DNA of 64,000 nucleotides from Desulfobulbus elongatus DSM 2908 (GCF_000621145.1 NZ_JHZB01000003.1:1-64000), one strand, 5' to 3'. Positions 16,055 through 25,881 are shown, numbered from the stretch's first letter. Notes: generated by a model from the sequence alone, not told the origin. Program-made: numbers and translations.

Positions 16055-18300
16055 GGTTCCTCGGTAAAGGAAAGGTCGAAGGGGGGTGGCTGGCCGAGTT
16101 GTCGCGACAGTTCGTTGATCGTGCGTTTGAGTTCGACCATGCGCAACTCCCGGCCCACCGCGGCGCGATTGAACCGTTCCAGCTCCTCGTTTCGGCTTTT
16201 GAGTTCTTCCAGAAGGAGCTTGTGTTCGGTGATGTCGTTGCCGAGCGCGAGAATTTCGACGACGTTTCCCTGAAGGTCTCGAATCGCCCGGTTCGTCCAG
16301 GCCATCCAGATGCGGCTGCCGTCCCGCCGGACGTTTTCGTTGATGACGTACCGGTGGCGTTCCGGATGCGCGGCAATGTCGGCGACCAGACCGGAAAGGT
16401 CGTCGCCGGTGGTGGCGTGTTCGGGAATCAGGACGCCGATGTGCTGGCCGAGCAGGCTGGCCCTGTCCCAGCCGAAAAGGTGCTGGGTGTATGCATTGAA
16501 GAAGGTGATGGTACCGTCCCCGGACCAACGCATGATGGCGCTGCTGGCGCCTTCCACCACTTCGCGGTAGTACTGCTCGCTCTTGACCAGGGCCATTCCC
16601 GCCAGTTTGCGGTCGGTGATGTCCTGGATGGCGCCATGCATCCGGACAACCTTGCCGTCCACGACCACCGGATGGCCGATGGTCCGGACCCATTTGCGCC
16701 GGCCGGTCCGCGTTTGCATCTCCAGTTCGAGATCATAGGGGACGGCCTTCTCCACCGCGGTGCGGATCGCGGCCTCGATGGCGCGGCGGTGTTCGCCGAT
16801 GTAATACTCAAGCCCGGCGGCGGCGCTGAAGGGGGCGTCTTCGGGCAGATCGTGAATGCGTAACGCCTCAGGCGTCCACGTGCCCTTACCGGTCGCCGGT
16901 TCGAAGGTCCAGCCGCCGACATGGGCCATCGCGGCCATGTCGGTGAGCAACTGGCTGCTTTCGAGCAACGCCGCTTCGATTTCCTTGCGGGCCTGAATGT
17001 TTTCGACCACGGCAATGAAGTAATCCGGCTCGCCGGTCGGTTTCCTGATCAGGGTGACGCCGAGGTGCGCCCAGAACACGGTGTCGTCGCAGGCGACGAA
17101 CCGTTTTTCCCTGGTGTAGGATGACGTTTCCCCGGCCATCAGGCGCGCGATATGCTGTTCGTCGACCGCCACTTCGTCCGGGTGGGTCAGTTGCTGCCAG
17201 GTCTTGGTCCGCATTGCCTCCCGGCTGAAACCGAACAGGGCGCTCAAGGCGCGGTTCGCCACCAGGCAGCGGCCGCCGAGGGCGATCACGGCGATACCGA
17301 CGGTGGCCTGTTCGATGGTCGTGGCGAACAGTGCCTCGCTGCGCTGCAATTGGGCGGCGGCATCGGCGAGCTTTTGCCGGACAGCGGCGATTTCCGCGAT
17401 GCGGGGCGGTTTGTCGGACGAGGCGGGGGCAACCAGCGCGGCAACCTGGCTCCCCAGCCGCCGGCCCGCCTGGTAACTGCCGAACACGCTGGCGGCCGTG
17501 GCGGCCAGAATGGCCAGGGCCAGGGCGATGGCCGAAGACAACAACGGCATGTGGACCGCCGCGCGGGGGATTTCCACCGCCACCGACCACGGGGAAACCG
17601 TGGAGCGGGCCACAAAGCGCTCTTCGTCGTCCACGTCGCGCCGGCCGTCGAATCCCGGCGGGGCGCGCCGGGCAATGACATCGCCGCGGCCGTCCCGCAT
17701 GGTTATGGCCCAACTGCCGGGCAGGGCTTCCTGGTCCAGCCGCGCCTGGAATTGTTTCGTTTCCAGGATCGTGAGGAGCAGATGGGTGGTTGTGCCGGCC
17801 CGTAGCCTCGGGACCGCGATGGCGATCAGGGTGTCCTCGGCGACCGGACCGACAAAGGTGTCGCCGACCGCGGGCCGGCCGCTGGCCAGGGCGGCGGGGG
17901 CGGCGGCATGCCCGGCGGGACGCGGCAGGGGCGGCAGGACGGTGCCCAGGGGCGAGCGGGTATTGAACAGCATCCGCATCGGATTGCCGGTGTCGGCGAG
18001 GATGACGTGGCCGCCGAAGCTTTCGTGGTAGCCCCGGGCCTCGGCATACAGCTCCGGCCAGCGGTCGGGATCGTCAACCAGAGGCGACATCGCCAGGATG
18101 TTCAGCGCCCGGATGCGGGCATTGAGGTGATGGTCGATGGCGGTGGCGAAATTGTGCGCGAGATCGGCGGCCTGTCGCCGGATCTGCTCCTGCTGGTTGA
18201 GAATGTTGACGACGGCCAGCCAGGCGGCCACCGCGACCGGCGGCAGCACGCTCAGCCAGATCAACCGGGCGAGAAAGACGGAGAGGGGGCGGGGTTTCAT
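16051..18300 (-). CDS. Membrane dCache-like/PAS sensor without kinase domain
   Basis: A 749-residue protein. Membrane segment 1 (about 12-32) and segment 2 (about 255-280) flank an extracytoplasmic sensor region of about 220 residues, probably a Cache-type domain. Three cytoplasmic PAS/PAC units follow (about 320-440, 445-575 and 580-700), with repeated NIQARKEIE, DITDRK and DITEHK junctions. The C-terminus reads RFNRAAVGRELRMVELKRTI. This conserved motif ends some sensor proteins and kinase linkers, and no HisKA or ATPase follows. The gene is therefore a sensor half lacking output and is coupled by ATGA overlap to the membrane PAS kinase. It is the first gene of the four-gene relay operon. 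How it signals to the kinase (direct contact via PAS) is inference. Confidence 0.85.
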   Translation of the reverse strand: MKPRPLSVFLARLIWLSVLPPVAVAAWLAVVNILNQQEQIRRQAADLAHNFATAIDHHLNARIRALNILAMSPLVDDPDRWPELYAEARGYHESFGGHVILADTGNPMRMLFNTRSPLGTVLPPLPRPAGHAAAPAALASGRPAVGDTFVGPVAEDTLIAIAVPRLRAGTTTHLLLTILETKQFQARLDQEALPGSWAITMRDGRGDVIARRAPPGFDGRRDVDDEERFVARSTVSPWSVAVEIPRAAVHMPLLSSAIALALAILAATAASVFGSYQAGRRLGSQVAALVAPASSDKPPRIAEIAAVRQKLADAAAQLQRSEALFATTIEQATVGIAVIALGGRCLVANRALSALFGFSREAMRTKTWQQLTHPDEVAVDEQHIARLMAGETSSYTREKRFVACDDTVFWAHLGVTLIRKPTGEPDYFIAVVENIQARKEIEAALLESSQLLTDMAAMAHVGGWTFEPATGKGTWTPEALRIHDLPEDAPFSAAAGLEYYIGEHRRAIEAAIRTAVEKAVPYDLELEMQTRTGRRKWVRTIGHPVVVDGKVVRMHGAIQDITDRKLAGMALVKSEQYYREVVEGASSAIMRWSGDGTITFFNAYTQHLFGWDRASLLGQHIGVLIPEHATTGDDLSGLVADIAAHPERHRYVINENVRRDGSRIWMAWTNRAIRDLQGNVVEILALGNDITEHKLLLEELKSRNEELERFNRAAVGRELRMVELKRTINELSRQLGQPPPFDLSFTEEP

Positions 18301-18671
18301 GGGGCGCCTCCGTTCCGGTCAGGGAGATGGAGGCCGCAGGGCACGGAGGTGGGCGGCGGCTGCATCCGAAACAGGAAGAGAGGCGGACGGTCTGGCGAGA
18401 CGCTCTTCCTGTATGCCGAAACCATGCAACCCCCTTCCTTGAAATCGTTGTGGCCCAGAGACACGCGGGATGCCAGCGTCATCCCCGCTTCGTCCCCAGG
18501 ATTCGATCATGCGTCTCCCGAATCGGGCGAGCCGAAAGCAAAGAATGCAGGCGTATGTATTTTGCTTACGCCATACAGGAAAGAAATGCAAGAAGAGGCC
18601 CGAGCAATGGCCAATGCAGGCGGCAAAAAGATTGGCAGGCGGGAAGGGTGCGGGCGCCGCGTGGTCGGCCG
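18301..18671. other. Intergenic region between hox operon end and relay operon start
   Basis: 371 bases without a convincing gene. It should carry the promoter of the minus-strand relay operon. One inverted repeat is visible: GGCGTA (18550-18555) and TACGCC (18567-18572) separated by 11 bases, a possible regulator site. No T-rich terminator for hoxH was found here. Confidence 0.4.
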
Positions 18672-20090
18672 TCAGCGCCGGAGGCGGTCGAGGATGGTGC
18701 CGTCCGGGCCGACGAGTTCGATGACAAGAGGCATGGCGCCGACCGCGTGGGTGGAGCAGGCCAGGCAGGGGTCGAAGGCGCGGATCACCGCCTCGATGCG
18801 GTTGAGCAGCCCCTCGCGGATCGCAGTGCCGTCGAGGAAATGGTGCGCCGCCTGGAGAATGCCGCGCTGCATGGCCAGGTTGTTGTGGCCGGTGGCGATG
18901 ATCAGGTTGGCCCATTCGATCAGGCCGTCCCCGTTGACCCGGTAGTGGTGGATCAGGGTGCCGCGCGGGGCCTCGGCGATGCCGACGCCTTCCAGGTTGT
19001 TGACCCCGGCCGTGGCCCGGACCCGCGCATCGAGGATGTCCGGCTCGGCCAGCAGTTGCTCGATCCGCTCCGCCGCATACAGGGTTTCGATCAGCCTGGC
19101 ATAGTGCGAATGGAAGGTGCTGAGCACCGGCCCGGATACCAGCGCGCGGAACTGGGCCAGCTCTCGGTCGGCCAGTTCGGTGCCGCAGCGGGCGGCGAGG
19201 TTGAGGCGGGCCAGCGGCCCCACCCGGTACATGCCGTCCGGATAGCCGTGCGGCCGGTAATAGGGGAACTTGAGATAGGTCCAGGGCTCGACCGCCTCGG
19301 CGACGGCCTGCTGGTATTCGCCTGGGTCGAGATCGTCGCCCGCCGGAGCGCCGGCGGCGTCGATGATCCGCAGGCGACCGTCATAATGTTCCAGGGTGCC
19401 GCTATCGTTGACCAGGCCGAGGAACAGGCTGGGGAAGCGGGCGAAGACGCCGATATGCTCCTGGTGGCAATCGAGGGTCTGCTTGAACCGGTCGAGATGG
19501 GTCCGGATCAGGGCGATAATCGCCGGCAGTTCGGCGAGGATGGCGTCGCGGGCGATCGCGGCCAGCGGCGAGTTGACGCCGCCGGGCACCACCCAGGACG
19601 GATGGATGCGCCGCCCGGCCAGGCGCTCGATCACCTGCTGGCCGAACTGGCGCAGCCGGATGCCGTCGCGGGCGAACTGGGGATCGACTGCGGCCAGCCC
19701 GAAAAAGTTGCGGCTTTCCGGCGGATGGTCCATGCCCAGCAGGAGGTCCGGTGCGGAGAGATAGAAAAAGCTGAGCGCGTGCGACTGGATCAGTTGGCCA
19801 AGGTTGAGGAGGCGGCGCAGCTTGCCGGCGGCTGCCGGGATGGCGACCGCCAGCAACTGGTCGCAGGCCTTGGCCGAGGCCAGTTCGTGGCTGACCGGGC
19901 AGATGCCACAGGTGCGGGCGGTGAGCGAGGGCATCTCGAAAAAGGGCCGACCGACCACGAACTGCTCGAAGCCGCGCACCTGATTGACCTGGAAACGGGC
20001 ATCCTGCACCTGGCCCGCCTCGTCGAGGAACAGACGGATGGCGGCATGGCCCTCGATGCGGCTGACCGGTTCGATGACGATCTGCTTCAT
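18672..20090 (-). CDS. hoxH: NAD-linked [NiFe] hydrogenase large subunit HoxH
   Basis: A 472-residue catalytic subunit carrying the NiFe(CN)2CO centre. The N-terminal IEPVSRIEGHA matches the L0 motif. RTCGICPVSH carries the L1 cysteines (C61, C64) and DPCLACSTH the L2 cysteines (C442, C445). After the L2 His a 24-residue tail ending DGTILDRLRR follows, as in HoxH precursors that are cut by an endopeptidase after nickel insertion. Together with HoxEFUY this makes a group 3d bidirectional NAD-reducing hydrogenase in the cytoplasm. The start follows AGGAG with good spacing, nine bases after the hoxY stop. No maturation protease or hyp genes lie in this window, so these must be encoded elsewhere. 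Confidence 0.93.
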   Translation of the reverse strand: MKQIVIEPVSRIEGHAAIRLFLDEAGQVQDARFQVNQVRGFEQFVVGRPFFEMPSLTARTCGICPVSHELASAKACDQLLAVAIPAAAGKLRRLLNLGQLIQSHALSFFYLSAPDLLLGMDHPPESRNFFGLAAVDPQFARDGIRLRQFGQQVIERLAGRRIHPSWVVPGGVNSPLAAIARDAILAELPAIIALIRTHLDRFKQTLDCHQEHIGVFARFPSLFLGLVNDSGTLEHYDGRLRIIDAAGAPAGDDLDPGEYQQAVAEAVEPWTYLKFPYYRPHGYPDGMYRVGPLARLNLAARCGTELADRELAQFRALVSGPVLSTFHSHYARLIETLYAAERIEQLLAEPDILDARVRATAGVNNLEGVGIAEAPRGTLIHHYRVNGDGLIEWANLIIATGHNNLAMQRGILQAAHHFLDGTAIREGLLNRIEAVIRAFDPCLACSTHAVGAMPLVIELVGPDGTILDRLRR

Positions 20091-20099
20091 GGCGAACTC

Positions 20100-20630
20100 C
20101 TAGGCACCGAAGCGGGTGTCGAGCCGCAGGTCGGCAATGCCCGCCAGCAGGCCGCCGAGGGCGGCGAACAGCGTGTCGGCCGCGGGCGGGCAGCCGGGGA
20201 TGAACAGGTCGATCGGCACGAAATGGTGCAGCGGCAGGGCCTGTTCGTTGAGATGCGGCAATCCGTCCGCCGGAATCTGCGGCTTGAGGGGCCGGCTTTC
20301 CAGGTAAACGGCGCGGAGCATGGCCTCGGCGCCCATAATATTGCGCATGGCCGGGACATTGCCGGTGACCGCGCAATCGCCCATGGCGATCAGCAGCCTG
20401 CTCCGCCGGCGGGCGAGTCGCAGGCGGGCCTCGTCCGCATCGGTGGCGACCGCGCCCTCGATGCAGACCACATCCACCTGTTCGGGGAAGTCCTTGGCAT
20501 CGACCAACGGGCTGTAAACGATATCCACCTGTGCGGCCAGGTCCAGCAGCCGTTCGTCCGTATCCAACAGCGACATGTGGCAGCCGGAGCAGCCGTCGAG
20601 CCAGAGGGTGGCCAGGCGCAGTCTGTTCAT
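20100..20630 (-). CDS. hoxY: [NiFe] hydrogenase small subunit HoxY
   Basis: A 176-residue small subunit of the hydrogenase module. It shows the proximal [4Fe-4S] ligands DGCSGCHMS near the N-terminus, GDCAVTGN in the middle and PGCPP near residue 148. As in other HoxY proteins it is short, lacking the export signal and the extra C-terminal clusters of membrane-type small subunits. It passes electrons from the NiFe site in HoxH to the HoxU Fe-S chain. The ATG overlaps the hoxU stop by four bases (20627-20630). Confidence 0.92.
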   Translation of the reverse strand: MNRLRLATLWLDGCSGCHMSLLDTDERLLDLAAQVDIVYSPLVDAKDFPEQVDVVCIEGAVATDADEARLRLARRRSRLLIAMGDCAVTGNVPAMRNIMGAEAMLRAVYLESRPLKPQIPADGLPHLNEQALPLHHFVPIDLFIPGCPPAADTLFAALGGLLAGIADLRLDTRFGA

Positions 20631-21343
20631 CGTCGCTCCTCGGCCCGGTTGGCCACGAGATAGGGGAGGGCGGGCCGCTTCTTCTGCATTTCCGCCACGG
20701 ATCTTCCCTTTTCGGACAGGGCGCCGGTGGGGCAGACGTGCACGCACTTGCCGCAGCCGGTGCAGGTGGTGGATGTGCCCCAGGGGGTGTCGAGGTCGGC
20801 GACGATCTGGCTGCGGATGCCCCGGTTTTTCACGTCCCAGGTGTGGGCGCCCTCGATCTCGGCGCAGACCCGGACGCAACGGGTGCAGAGCACGCAGCGG
20901 TTGTGGTCGAGGACGAACCGGCTGTGGGAGGCATCCACGGCCAGGGCCGGATAGCGGCCGGGAAAGTCGATGTGGTCGATGCCGAGTTCACGGGCCAGAT
21001 CCTGCAATTCACAGTGGCCGTTGGAGACGCAGACCGCGCAGACATGGTTGCGCTCGGCGAACAGCAACTGGACGATGGCCCGGCGATAACTGCGGAGCCG
21101 CTCCGATTGCGTGGTGACCACCATCCCCTCTTGGATCGGGGTGACGCAGGCGGGATGCAGCTTGGCGCTGCCTTCGATCTCGACCATGCACAGCCGGCAG
21201 GCACCGGTGGCGGAGAGCCCGTCCAGGAAGCAGAGGGTCGGAATGGCAATGCCGTTTTCTCCGGCCACCTGCAGGACGGTTTCCGTTGCCAGGCCGCTCA
21301 CCGGCCGGCCGTCGATGGTCAGGGTGAGGATCGGCGTGGTCAT
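20627..21343 (-). CDS. hoxU: Hydrogenase diaphorase Fe-S subunit HoxU
   Basis: A 238-residue Fe-S protein homologous to the N-terminal part of NuoG. An N-terminal [2Fe-2S] ferredoxin fold ([20 protein letters not shown], then HPACVTP) is followed by the NuoG-type cluster region [16 protein letters not shown]. Two [4Fe-4S] motifs follow, [11 protein letters not shown] and [12 protein letters not shown]. It links HoxY to the flavin subunit HoxF. ATGA overlaps exist on both sides (with hoxF at 21340-21343 and hoxY at 20627-20630). The paralogous NuoG lies 10 kb away on the other strand. Confidence 0.93.
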   Translation of the reverse strand: MTTPILTLTIDGRPVSGLATETVLQVAGENGIAIPTLCFLDGLSATGACRLCMVEIEGSAKLHPACVTPIQEGMVVTTQSERLRSYRRAIVQLLFAERNHVCAVCVSNGHCELQDLARELGIDHIDFPGRYPALAVDASHSRFVLDHNRCVLCTRCVRVCAEIEGAHTWDVKNRGIRSQIVADLDTPWGTSTTCTGCGKCVHVCPTGALSEKGRSVAEMQKKRPALPYLVANRAEERR

Positions 21344-22956
21344 GGCTGCACCTCCCCGTCCGGCTCGGCCGGGACCATTCGGTCGAGATATTCCTGGCGG
21401 AAATAGCGCAGTGTGCTCAGGACCGGATTGGGGGCCGACTGGCCCAGCCCGCAGAGACTGGCGTGCTTGACCAAGTCGCAGAGCGACTCCAGCATGGCGA
21501 GGTCGGCGGCGGTAGCGCGGCGCTCCTGGAACCGGGTGAGCAGACGGTGGATCTGGGCGGTGCCTGCCCGACAAGGCACGCATTTGCCGCAGGACTCCTC
21601 CATGCAGAACTCCATGAAATACCTGACCACGTCGATCATGCTGGAGGTCTCGTCAATGACGATCATGCCGCCCGATCCCATGATTGAGCCCAACTCGTGC
21701 AAGCTTTCGTAACTGACCGGCGTGTCGAGAAAATCAGCCGGGATGCAGCCGCCCGAAGGGCCGCCGGTCTGCACGGCCTTGAGGGCGTGACCGTCGGGAA
21801 TGCCGCCGCCGATATCGAAGATGATCTCGCGCAGGCTTATGCCCATGGGCACTTCGACTAGGCCGGTGTGGCGGATTTTGCCGGTGAGGGCAAACACCTT
21901 GGTGCCCTTGCTACGGTCCGTGCCCAGGGCGGCGAACCAGGCGGCGCCGTTCCGGACGATCGGCGGGATGTTGGCATAGGTTTCGACGTTGTTGATCAGG
22001 GTGGGGCAGCCCCAGAGGCCTTTTTCCGCCGGATAGGGCGGCCGGGGGCGGGGGATGCCTCGACGGCCCTCGACCGATTCGATCAGGGCGGTCTCCTCGC
22101 CGCAGACAAAGGCGCCGGCACCGAGCCGGATCTGCAAGGTGAGGTCGAAGCCGGAGCCGCAGATGGCGCGACCGAGCAGGTTGCTGCGCTCCGCCTCGCG
22201 GATGGCCAGCCGGAGTCGCTTGACCGCCAGGGGATATTCGGCCCGCACATAGATATACCCCTGGCTGGCGCCCACGGCATAGGCGGCGATGATCATCCCC
22301 TCCAGCACGGCGTGGGGCGTGCTTTCGAGGATAGAGCGGTCCATGAAGGCGCCGGGATCGCCCTCGTCACCGTTGCAGATTAGGTATTTCCTGTCGCCGG
22401 TGGCCTTGGCCACGGTGGCCCATTTCAGACCGGTGGGATAGCCGGCGCCGCCGCGGCCGCGTAAGCCGCTTTCCTGGATGGAGCGGACCACGTCAACGGG
22501 CCGCATCCCGGTGAGCACGGTGAGCAGCGCGCCGTAGCCGCCCGCGGCGAGGTAGTCGTCGATGCTTTCCGGATCAATGCGGCCGGACAGGGCCAATACA
22601 TTTTTGTGCTGCCGGGCGAAAAAGGGCAGGTCCGGCGGCAGCAGCAAGCGCTGGACCGGCTCCTGGCCCAGCGAGGCGACGATGGCGGCCGCGTCGTCCG
22701 GCCGCACGGTCTGATAGGCGATTTCGCCCGGCTGGATCAGGACGATCGGGCCAAGAGCGCAGAGGCCCATGCAGCCGGCCTTGCGCACCAGCACGCGATT
22801 TTCCATCTGCCGCTCGGCGACCGCGCGGCGCAGGGCGGCGATGATCGCCTCGTTGTCCGGGCAGCCCAGCCCGGCACAGACCAGGATGTGGTGGGCGAAA
22901 CCGTCGAGACGCCTCTGGTGTTCGGCCGCCCGCGCGGCCAGTTCTTCACGGTGCAT
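21340..22956 (-). CDS. hoxF: Hydrogenase NADH-dehydrogenase flavin subunit HoxF
   Basis: A 538-residue diaphorase subunit. The N-terminal thioredoxin-like [2Fe-2S] domain ([12 protein letters not shown], then [12 protein letters not shown]) is fused to the NuoF-like core, as is standard for HoxF. The NADH and FMN sites are visible: [29 protein letters not shown] and [19 protein letters not shown]. The C-terminal [4Fe-4S] motif is [13 protein letters not shown] with a later CGLGQ. It reduces NAD+ with electrons from H2 or runs in reverse. The start overlaps hoxE by 11 bases. The subunit is about 115 residues longer than NuoF here because of the fused N-terminal domain. Confidence 0.94.
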   Translation of the reverse strand: MHREELAARAAEHQRRLDGFAHHILVCAGLGCPDNEAIIAALRRAVAERQMENRVLVRKAGCMGLCALGPIVLIQPGEIAYQTVRPDDAAAIVASLGQEPVQRLLLPPDLPFFARQHKNVLALSGRIDPESIDDYLAAGGYGALLTVLTGMRPVDVVRSIQESGLRGRGGAGYPTGLKWATVAKATGDRKYLICNGDEGDPGAFMDRSILESTPHAVLEGMIIAAYAVGASQGYIYVRAEYPLAVKRLRLAIREAERSNLLGRAICGSGFDLTLQIRLGAGAFVCGEETALIESVEGRRGIPRPRPPYPAEKGLWGCPTLINNVETYANIPPIVRNGAAWFAALGTDRSKGTKVFALTGKIRHTGLVEVPMGISLREIIFDIGGGIPDGHALKAVQTGGPSGGCIPADFLDTPVSYESLHELGSIMGSGGMIVIDETSSMIDVVRYFMEFCMEESCGKCVPCRAGTAQIHRLLTRFQERRATAADLAMLESLCDLVKHASLCGLGQSAPNPVLSTLRYFRQEYLDRMVPAEPDGEVQP

Positions 22957-23455
22957 CGCCCAGCCACTCCTCGATGATGGCGGTCGCTTCCCCGAAGCTC
23001 TTTTTTCCGACGAGCGCGCCGTCGGGCAGGAACACCGGCGCCAGGGCGCAGGCGCCGACACAGCGGACCTCGACCAAGGAGAGACGGTTGTCCGGGGAGG
23101 TGTCGCCGGGGGCCAGGTGATACCGGTCTCGCAGCCAGGCGAGCATCTTGTCGTTGCCCTTGAGGTGGCAGGCCGTGCCGGTGCAGACGGCGAGAGTGTG
23201 CTCGCCTTTGGGCTTGAGACGGAAATGGTTGTAGAAGGTGACGACCCCGAACACCTTGGCCGGCGGCAGCCGCAACCGGGAGGCGATATGGGCCAGGGTG
23301 GTGCTGTCCAGGTAGCCGAAGGCGTCCTGGGCGGCGTGCAGGGTTTCGATGAGGGCGTCGGGTCGGCGATCGAGCCGCTGCATGACCCGGTCGATGAGCT
23401 GCCAGCGCGTGTCGTCCGCGGGTGGTGCGGTGGATTCATTGACTGGCATGGGCAT
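22946..23455 (-). CDS. hoxE: Hydrogenase subunit HoxE
   Basis: A 169-residue NuoE-like [2Fe-2S] subunit. It shows the helical N-terminus, [18 protein letters not shown], the first Cys pair in [10 protein letters not shown] and the second in CVGACALAP. The start is taken at ATG 23455 because GAGGAG lies five bases upstream. An earlier in-frame ATG at 23470 lacks such a site. It is the first gene of the hoxEFUYH operon. The 350-base AT-rich region upstream (23456-23812) separates it from the divergent glnK-amtB genes. Confidence 0.92.
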   Translation of the reverse strand: MPMPVNESTAPPADDTRWQLIDRVMQRLDRRPDALIETLHAAQDAFGYLDSTTLAHIASRLRLPPAKVFGVVTFYNHFRLKPKGEHTLAVCTGTACHLKGNDKMLAWLRDRYHLAPGDTSPDNRLSLVEVRCVGACALAPVFLPDGALVGKKSFGEATAIIEEWLGDAP

Positions 23456-23812
23456 TTTCTCCTCGATCACGGGAAAGGAGGAAGGACGATGGATGTATGT
23501 ATTCTTATTTTTCCGATGAATGCAATCCTTCTTTTTGCCGAATCGCCTTGCCGTCGCCGGTTTTCATTCCCGTTTGGACCGCGCGTCTTCATATTTGTCA
23601 TTTGTCGATAAAAATAAATACAAAAATGAATTATTTTTTGATTTGTTTGGATATATTTAAGCGAATATTAATAATATTTTATTGATTTTATGTGTCATTT
23701 ATATATGTTCCAAAAATGGCATATAATTTGTTTGTGATGGGCATGTGTATCCGCATCCCCGGATGACATGGTGAAGGAAAACGAGGAATAACACTGAAAA
23801 AAGGAGGGGGAG
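23456..23812. other. AT-rich divergent promoter region between hoxE and the glnK operon
   Basis: 357 bases with no recognisable gene. The middle part (about 23600-23740) is strikingly AT-rich compared with the genome around it. It must hold the promoters of both the hydrogenase operon (minus) and the small ORF-glnK-amtB operon (plus). AATATT repeats at about 23674-23688 form a small inverted repeat. Confidence 0.6.
23717..23732 (+). promoter_or_regulatory. Candidate promoter of the glnK operon (sigma-54-like, overlapping a sigma-70 -10 box)
   Basis: TGGCATATAATTTGTT has GG and GT separated by ten bases, one base away from the sigma-54 consensus of GG-N10-GC. That fits nitrogen control of glnK-amtB. 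The same bases contain a perfect TATAAT (23722-23727), so a sigma-70 promoter is an equal possibility, although the -35 region is poor. It lies about 80 bases before the small ORF and 240 before glnK. No clear NtrC site was seen. Confidence 0.35.
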
Positions 23813-23971
23813 ATGAGCAGAAAAAACGATTCGGGGATGATCACCGGTTGCGGGCGAGCCGATGCCTGTCCGGCCGGAAAGGGGAATGAGCAGCAAATCT
23901 ATCGGTTTGTTCAGGGAATCAAATCAACAGGGCAGGGCGGGCATGATGAGCGGCTGCCGGAAAAGGAGTGA
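23813..23971 (+). CDS. Small Cys-containing ORF upstream of glnK (52 residues)
   Basis: Begins MSRKNDSG at ATG 23813, two bases after a very strong Shine-Dalgarno run AAGGAGGGGG (23801-23810). It ends with TGA at 23969-23971, inside the ribosome-binding region of glnK and three bases before its ATG. The peptide is hydrophilic, has GCGRADACPAG at about residues 12-22 (two Cys six apart), then QQIYRFVQGIKS and a charged tail. I do not recognise a family. The tight spacing to glnK suggests either a translated leader that couples or controls glnK expression, or a small partner protein of the PII/AmtB system. It was judged from ribosome-binding site and position only. Confidence 0.5.
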   Translation: MSRKNDSGMITGCGRADACPAGKGNEQQIYRFVQGIKSTGQGGHDERLPEKE

Positions 23972-24313
<342 letters not shown>

Positions 24314-24330
24314 TCAGGAGGAAACCATCC

Positions 24331-25638
24331 ATGAAAAAACTTGCTTTTGCCACCACGTCCGCGCTTGCCGCCTTGCTGGGGACGGTCGTTTGCGCCTTTG
24401 CCGAGGAAGCCCCGGCCATCAACAGCGGCGATACCGCCTGGATGCTGACCAGTACCGCCCTGGTCCTGTTCATGACCTTGCCCGGTCTCGCCCTTTTTTA
24501 TGGCGGTCTCGTGCGGAAGAAAAACGTTTTGTCCGTCCTTGCCCAGTGTCTTGGCATTGCCGGTCTCGCGACCCTGATGTGGTGGGCCTTCGGTTACAGT
24601 CTGTCGTTTTCCGGCGATGGTAAATTCATCGGCGATTTCGGCGCTGCCTTCTTCAAGGGGATTTACGGGCCGGAAGGCAAGGACATCTCCTATTCGAGCC
24701 ATCTGGCGGGCGTGCCCGAATCGGTCTTTGCCATGTTCCAGTTGACCTTCGCCATCATCACTCCGGCGCTGATTGTCGGCGCCATTGCCGAGCGCATGAA
24801 GTACACGGCCGTCCTGGCCTTCATCGCCGGCTGGTTGATTCTCGTCTATTTCCCGTTCGCCCACATGGTCTGGGGCGGCGGCTATATCGGCGGTACCCTG
24901 GGTGCCATCGACTTCGCGGGTGGCCTGGTCGTCCACATGTCGTCCGGTTATTCGGCCCTGGTGCTGGCGCTTATTCTCGGTCCGCGCCTCGGCTACGGCA
25001 AAGAGCCGATGACCCCGCACAGCATGGTGCTCTGCATGATCGGCACCTCGATCCTGTGGGTCGGCTGGTACGGCTTCAACGCCGGTTCCGCCGGCGCTGC
25101 CAACGGACTGGCCGGCAGCGCTTTCCTGACCACGACGCTGGCTGCCGCCATCGGTGGTTTTGTCTGGGCGTTTCTTGAGTTCATCACCAAAAAGCAGCCC
25201 TCCGTGCTGGGTTTCTGCTCGGGCATCGTCGCCGGTCTCGTCGTCATCACCCCGGCAGCGGGCTTCGTTGACGCCACCGGTGCTGTCATCTGCGGCATTG
25301 CCGCCGGCGTCGTCCCCTACTTCGCGGTCGTGACGCTCAAGAGGAAACTCGGCTACGACGACGCGCTCGACACCTTCGGCGTCCATGCCGTGGGCGGCAC
25401 GGTCGGCACCCTCCTGACCGGTCTGCTCGCGGTGGAAGCCGTCAACGGTCAGGCGGGCGGTGGCGCGCTGTTCATGAAACAACTGGGAAGCGTCGCCATC
25501 GTGCTGGTATGGAGCGTGGTCGCCACGGCCATCCTCGCGTACGCCATCAAAGTCACGATAGGGCTTCGTCCGACCGCCGACGTTGAGCGTCAGGGACTCG
25601 ACATCAACGAACACGGCGAAGAAGGTTACGCCGACTAG
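24331..25638 (+). CDS. amtB: Ammonium transporter AmtB
   Basis: A 435-residue ammonium channel. An N-terminal signal peptide (about 1-24, LAALLGTVVCAFAEE) precedes eleven expected membrane helices. Family signatures include GLALFYGGLVRKKN, DFAGGLVVHMSSG (the twin-His region begins with this His) and DALDTFGVHAVGGTVG (second pore His). The C-terminal tail carries the conserved helix ADVERQGLDINEHGE that contacts GlnK. AGGAGG stands 9 bases upstream of the ATG. Gene order glnK-amtB is the classical nitrogen-regulated pair. A strong terminator follows at 25686. Confidence 0.95.
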   Translation: MKKLAFATTSALAALLGTVVCAFAEEAPAINSGDTAWMLTSTALVLFMTLPGLALFYGGLVRKKNVLSVLAQCLGIAGLATLMWWAFGYSLSFSGDGKFIGDFGAAFFKGIYGPEGKDISYSSHLAGVPESVFAMFQLTFAIITPALIVGAIAERMKYTAVLAFIAGWLILVYFPFAHMVWGGGYIGGTLGAIDFAGGLVVHMSSGYSALVLALILGPRLGYGKEPMTPHSMVLCMIGTSILWVGWYGFNAGSAGAANGLAGSAFLTTTLAAAIGGFVWAFLEFITKKQPSVLGFCSGIVAGLVVITPAAGFVDATGAVICGIAAGVVPYFAVVTLKRKLGYDDALDTFGVHAVGGTVGTLLTGLLAVEAVNGQAGGGALFMKQLGSVAIVLVWSVVATAILAYAIKVTIGLRPTADVERQGLDINEHGEEGYAD

Positions 25639-25685
25639 GCAGCAAGAAAAACGAGCACGCCTGCACCGGCGGCGTCATCAACCCC

Positions 25686-25725
25686 AGCCCGGAACGGAGA
25701 GCACACCGTTCCGGGCTTTTTTTTT
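25686..25725 (+). terminator. Rho-independent terminator of glnK-amtB
   Basis: A perfect 12-base stem: AGCCCGGAACGG (25686-25697) pairs with CCGTTCCGGGCT (25706-25717) over an 8-base loop and is followed by a run of nine T. It lies 48 bases after the amtB stop. Confidence 0.93.
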
Positions 25726-25881
25726 GAGCCGATGCCAGGGTGATTGCCATGATGCGGTCTTCCCGTTCGTCCCGTATCGCCTGCCTGTGCTTGACGATGC
25801 TCGCCGGATGATGCGGCCCTCTTTTTTGCGGCTGCGGCAGAAAGGGCATGGCGTGAAGGTGCCCGCTCCATGCGACAAGTT

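Noticed and set aside
10855-16273. Very long plus-strand open frames opposite the relay kinases
   Set aside because: Antisense shadows of clear kinase genes, with no ribosome site or domain.
20100-20630. HoxY as a complex I NuoB-type protein
   Set aside because: DGCSGCH and its position between hoxU and hoxH identify it as a hydrogenase small subunit. NuoB has a CC pair and is found at 27207.
18327-20663. A 778-codon plus-strand open frame
   Set aside because: Antisense to hoxH and hoxY, whose metal motifs are certain.
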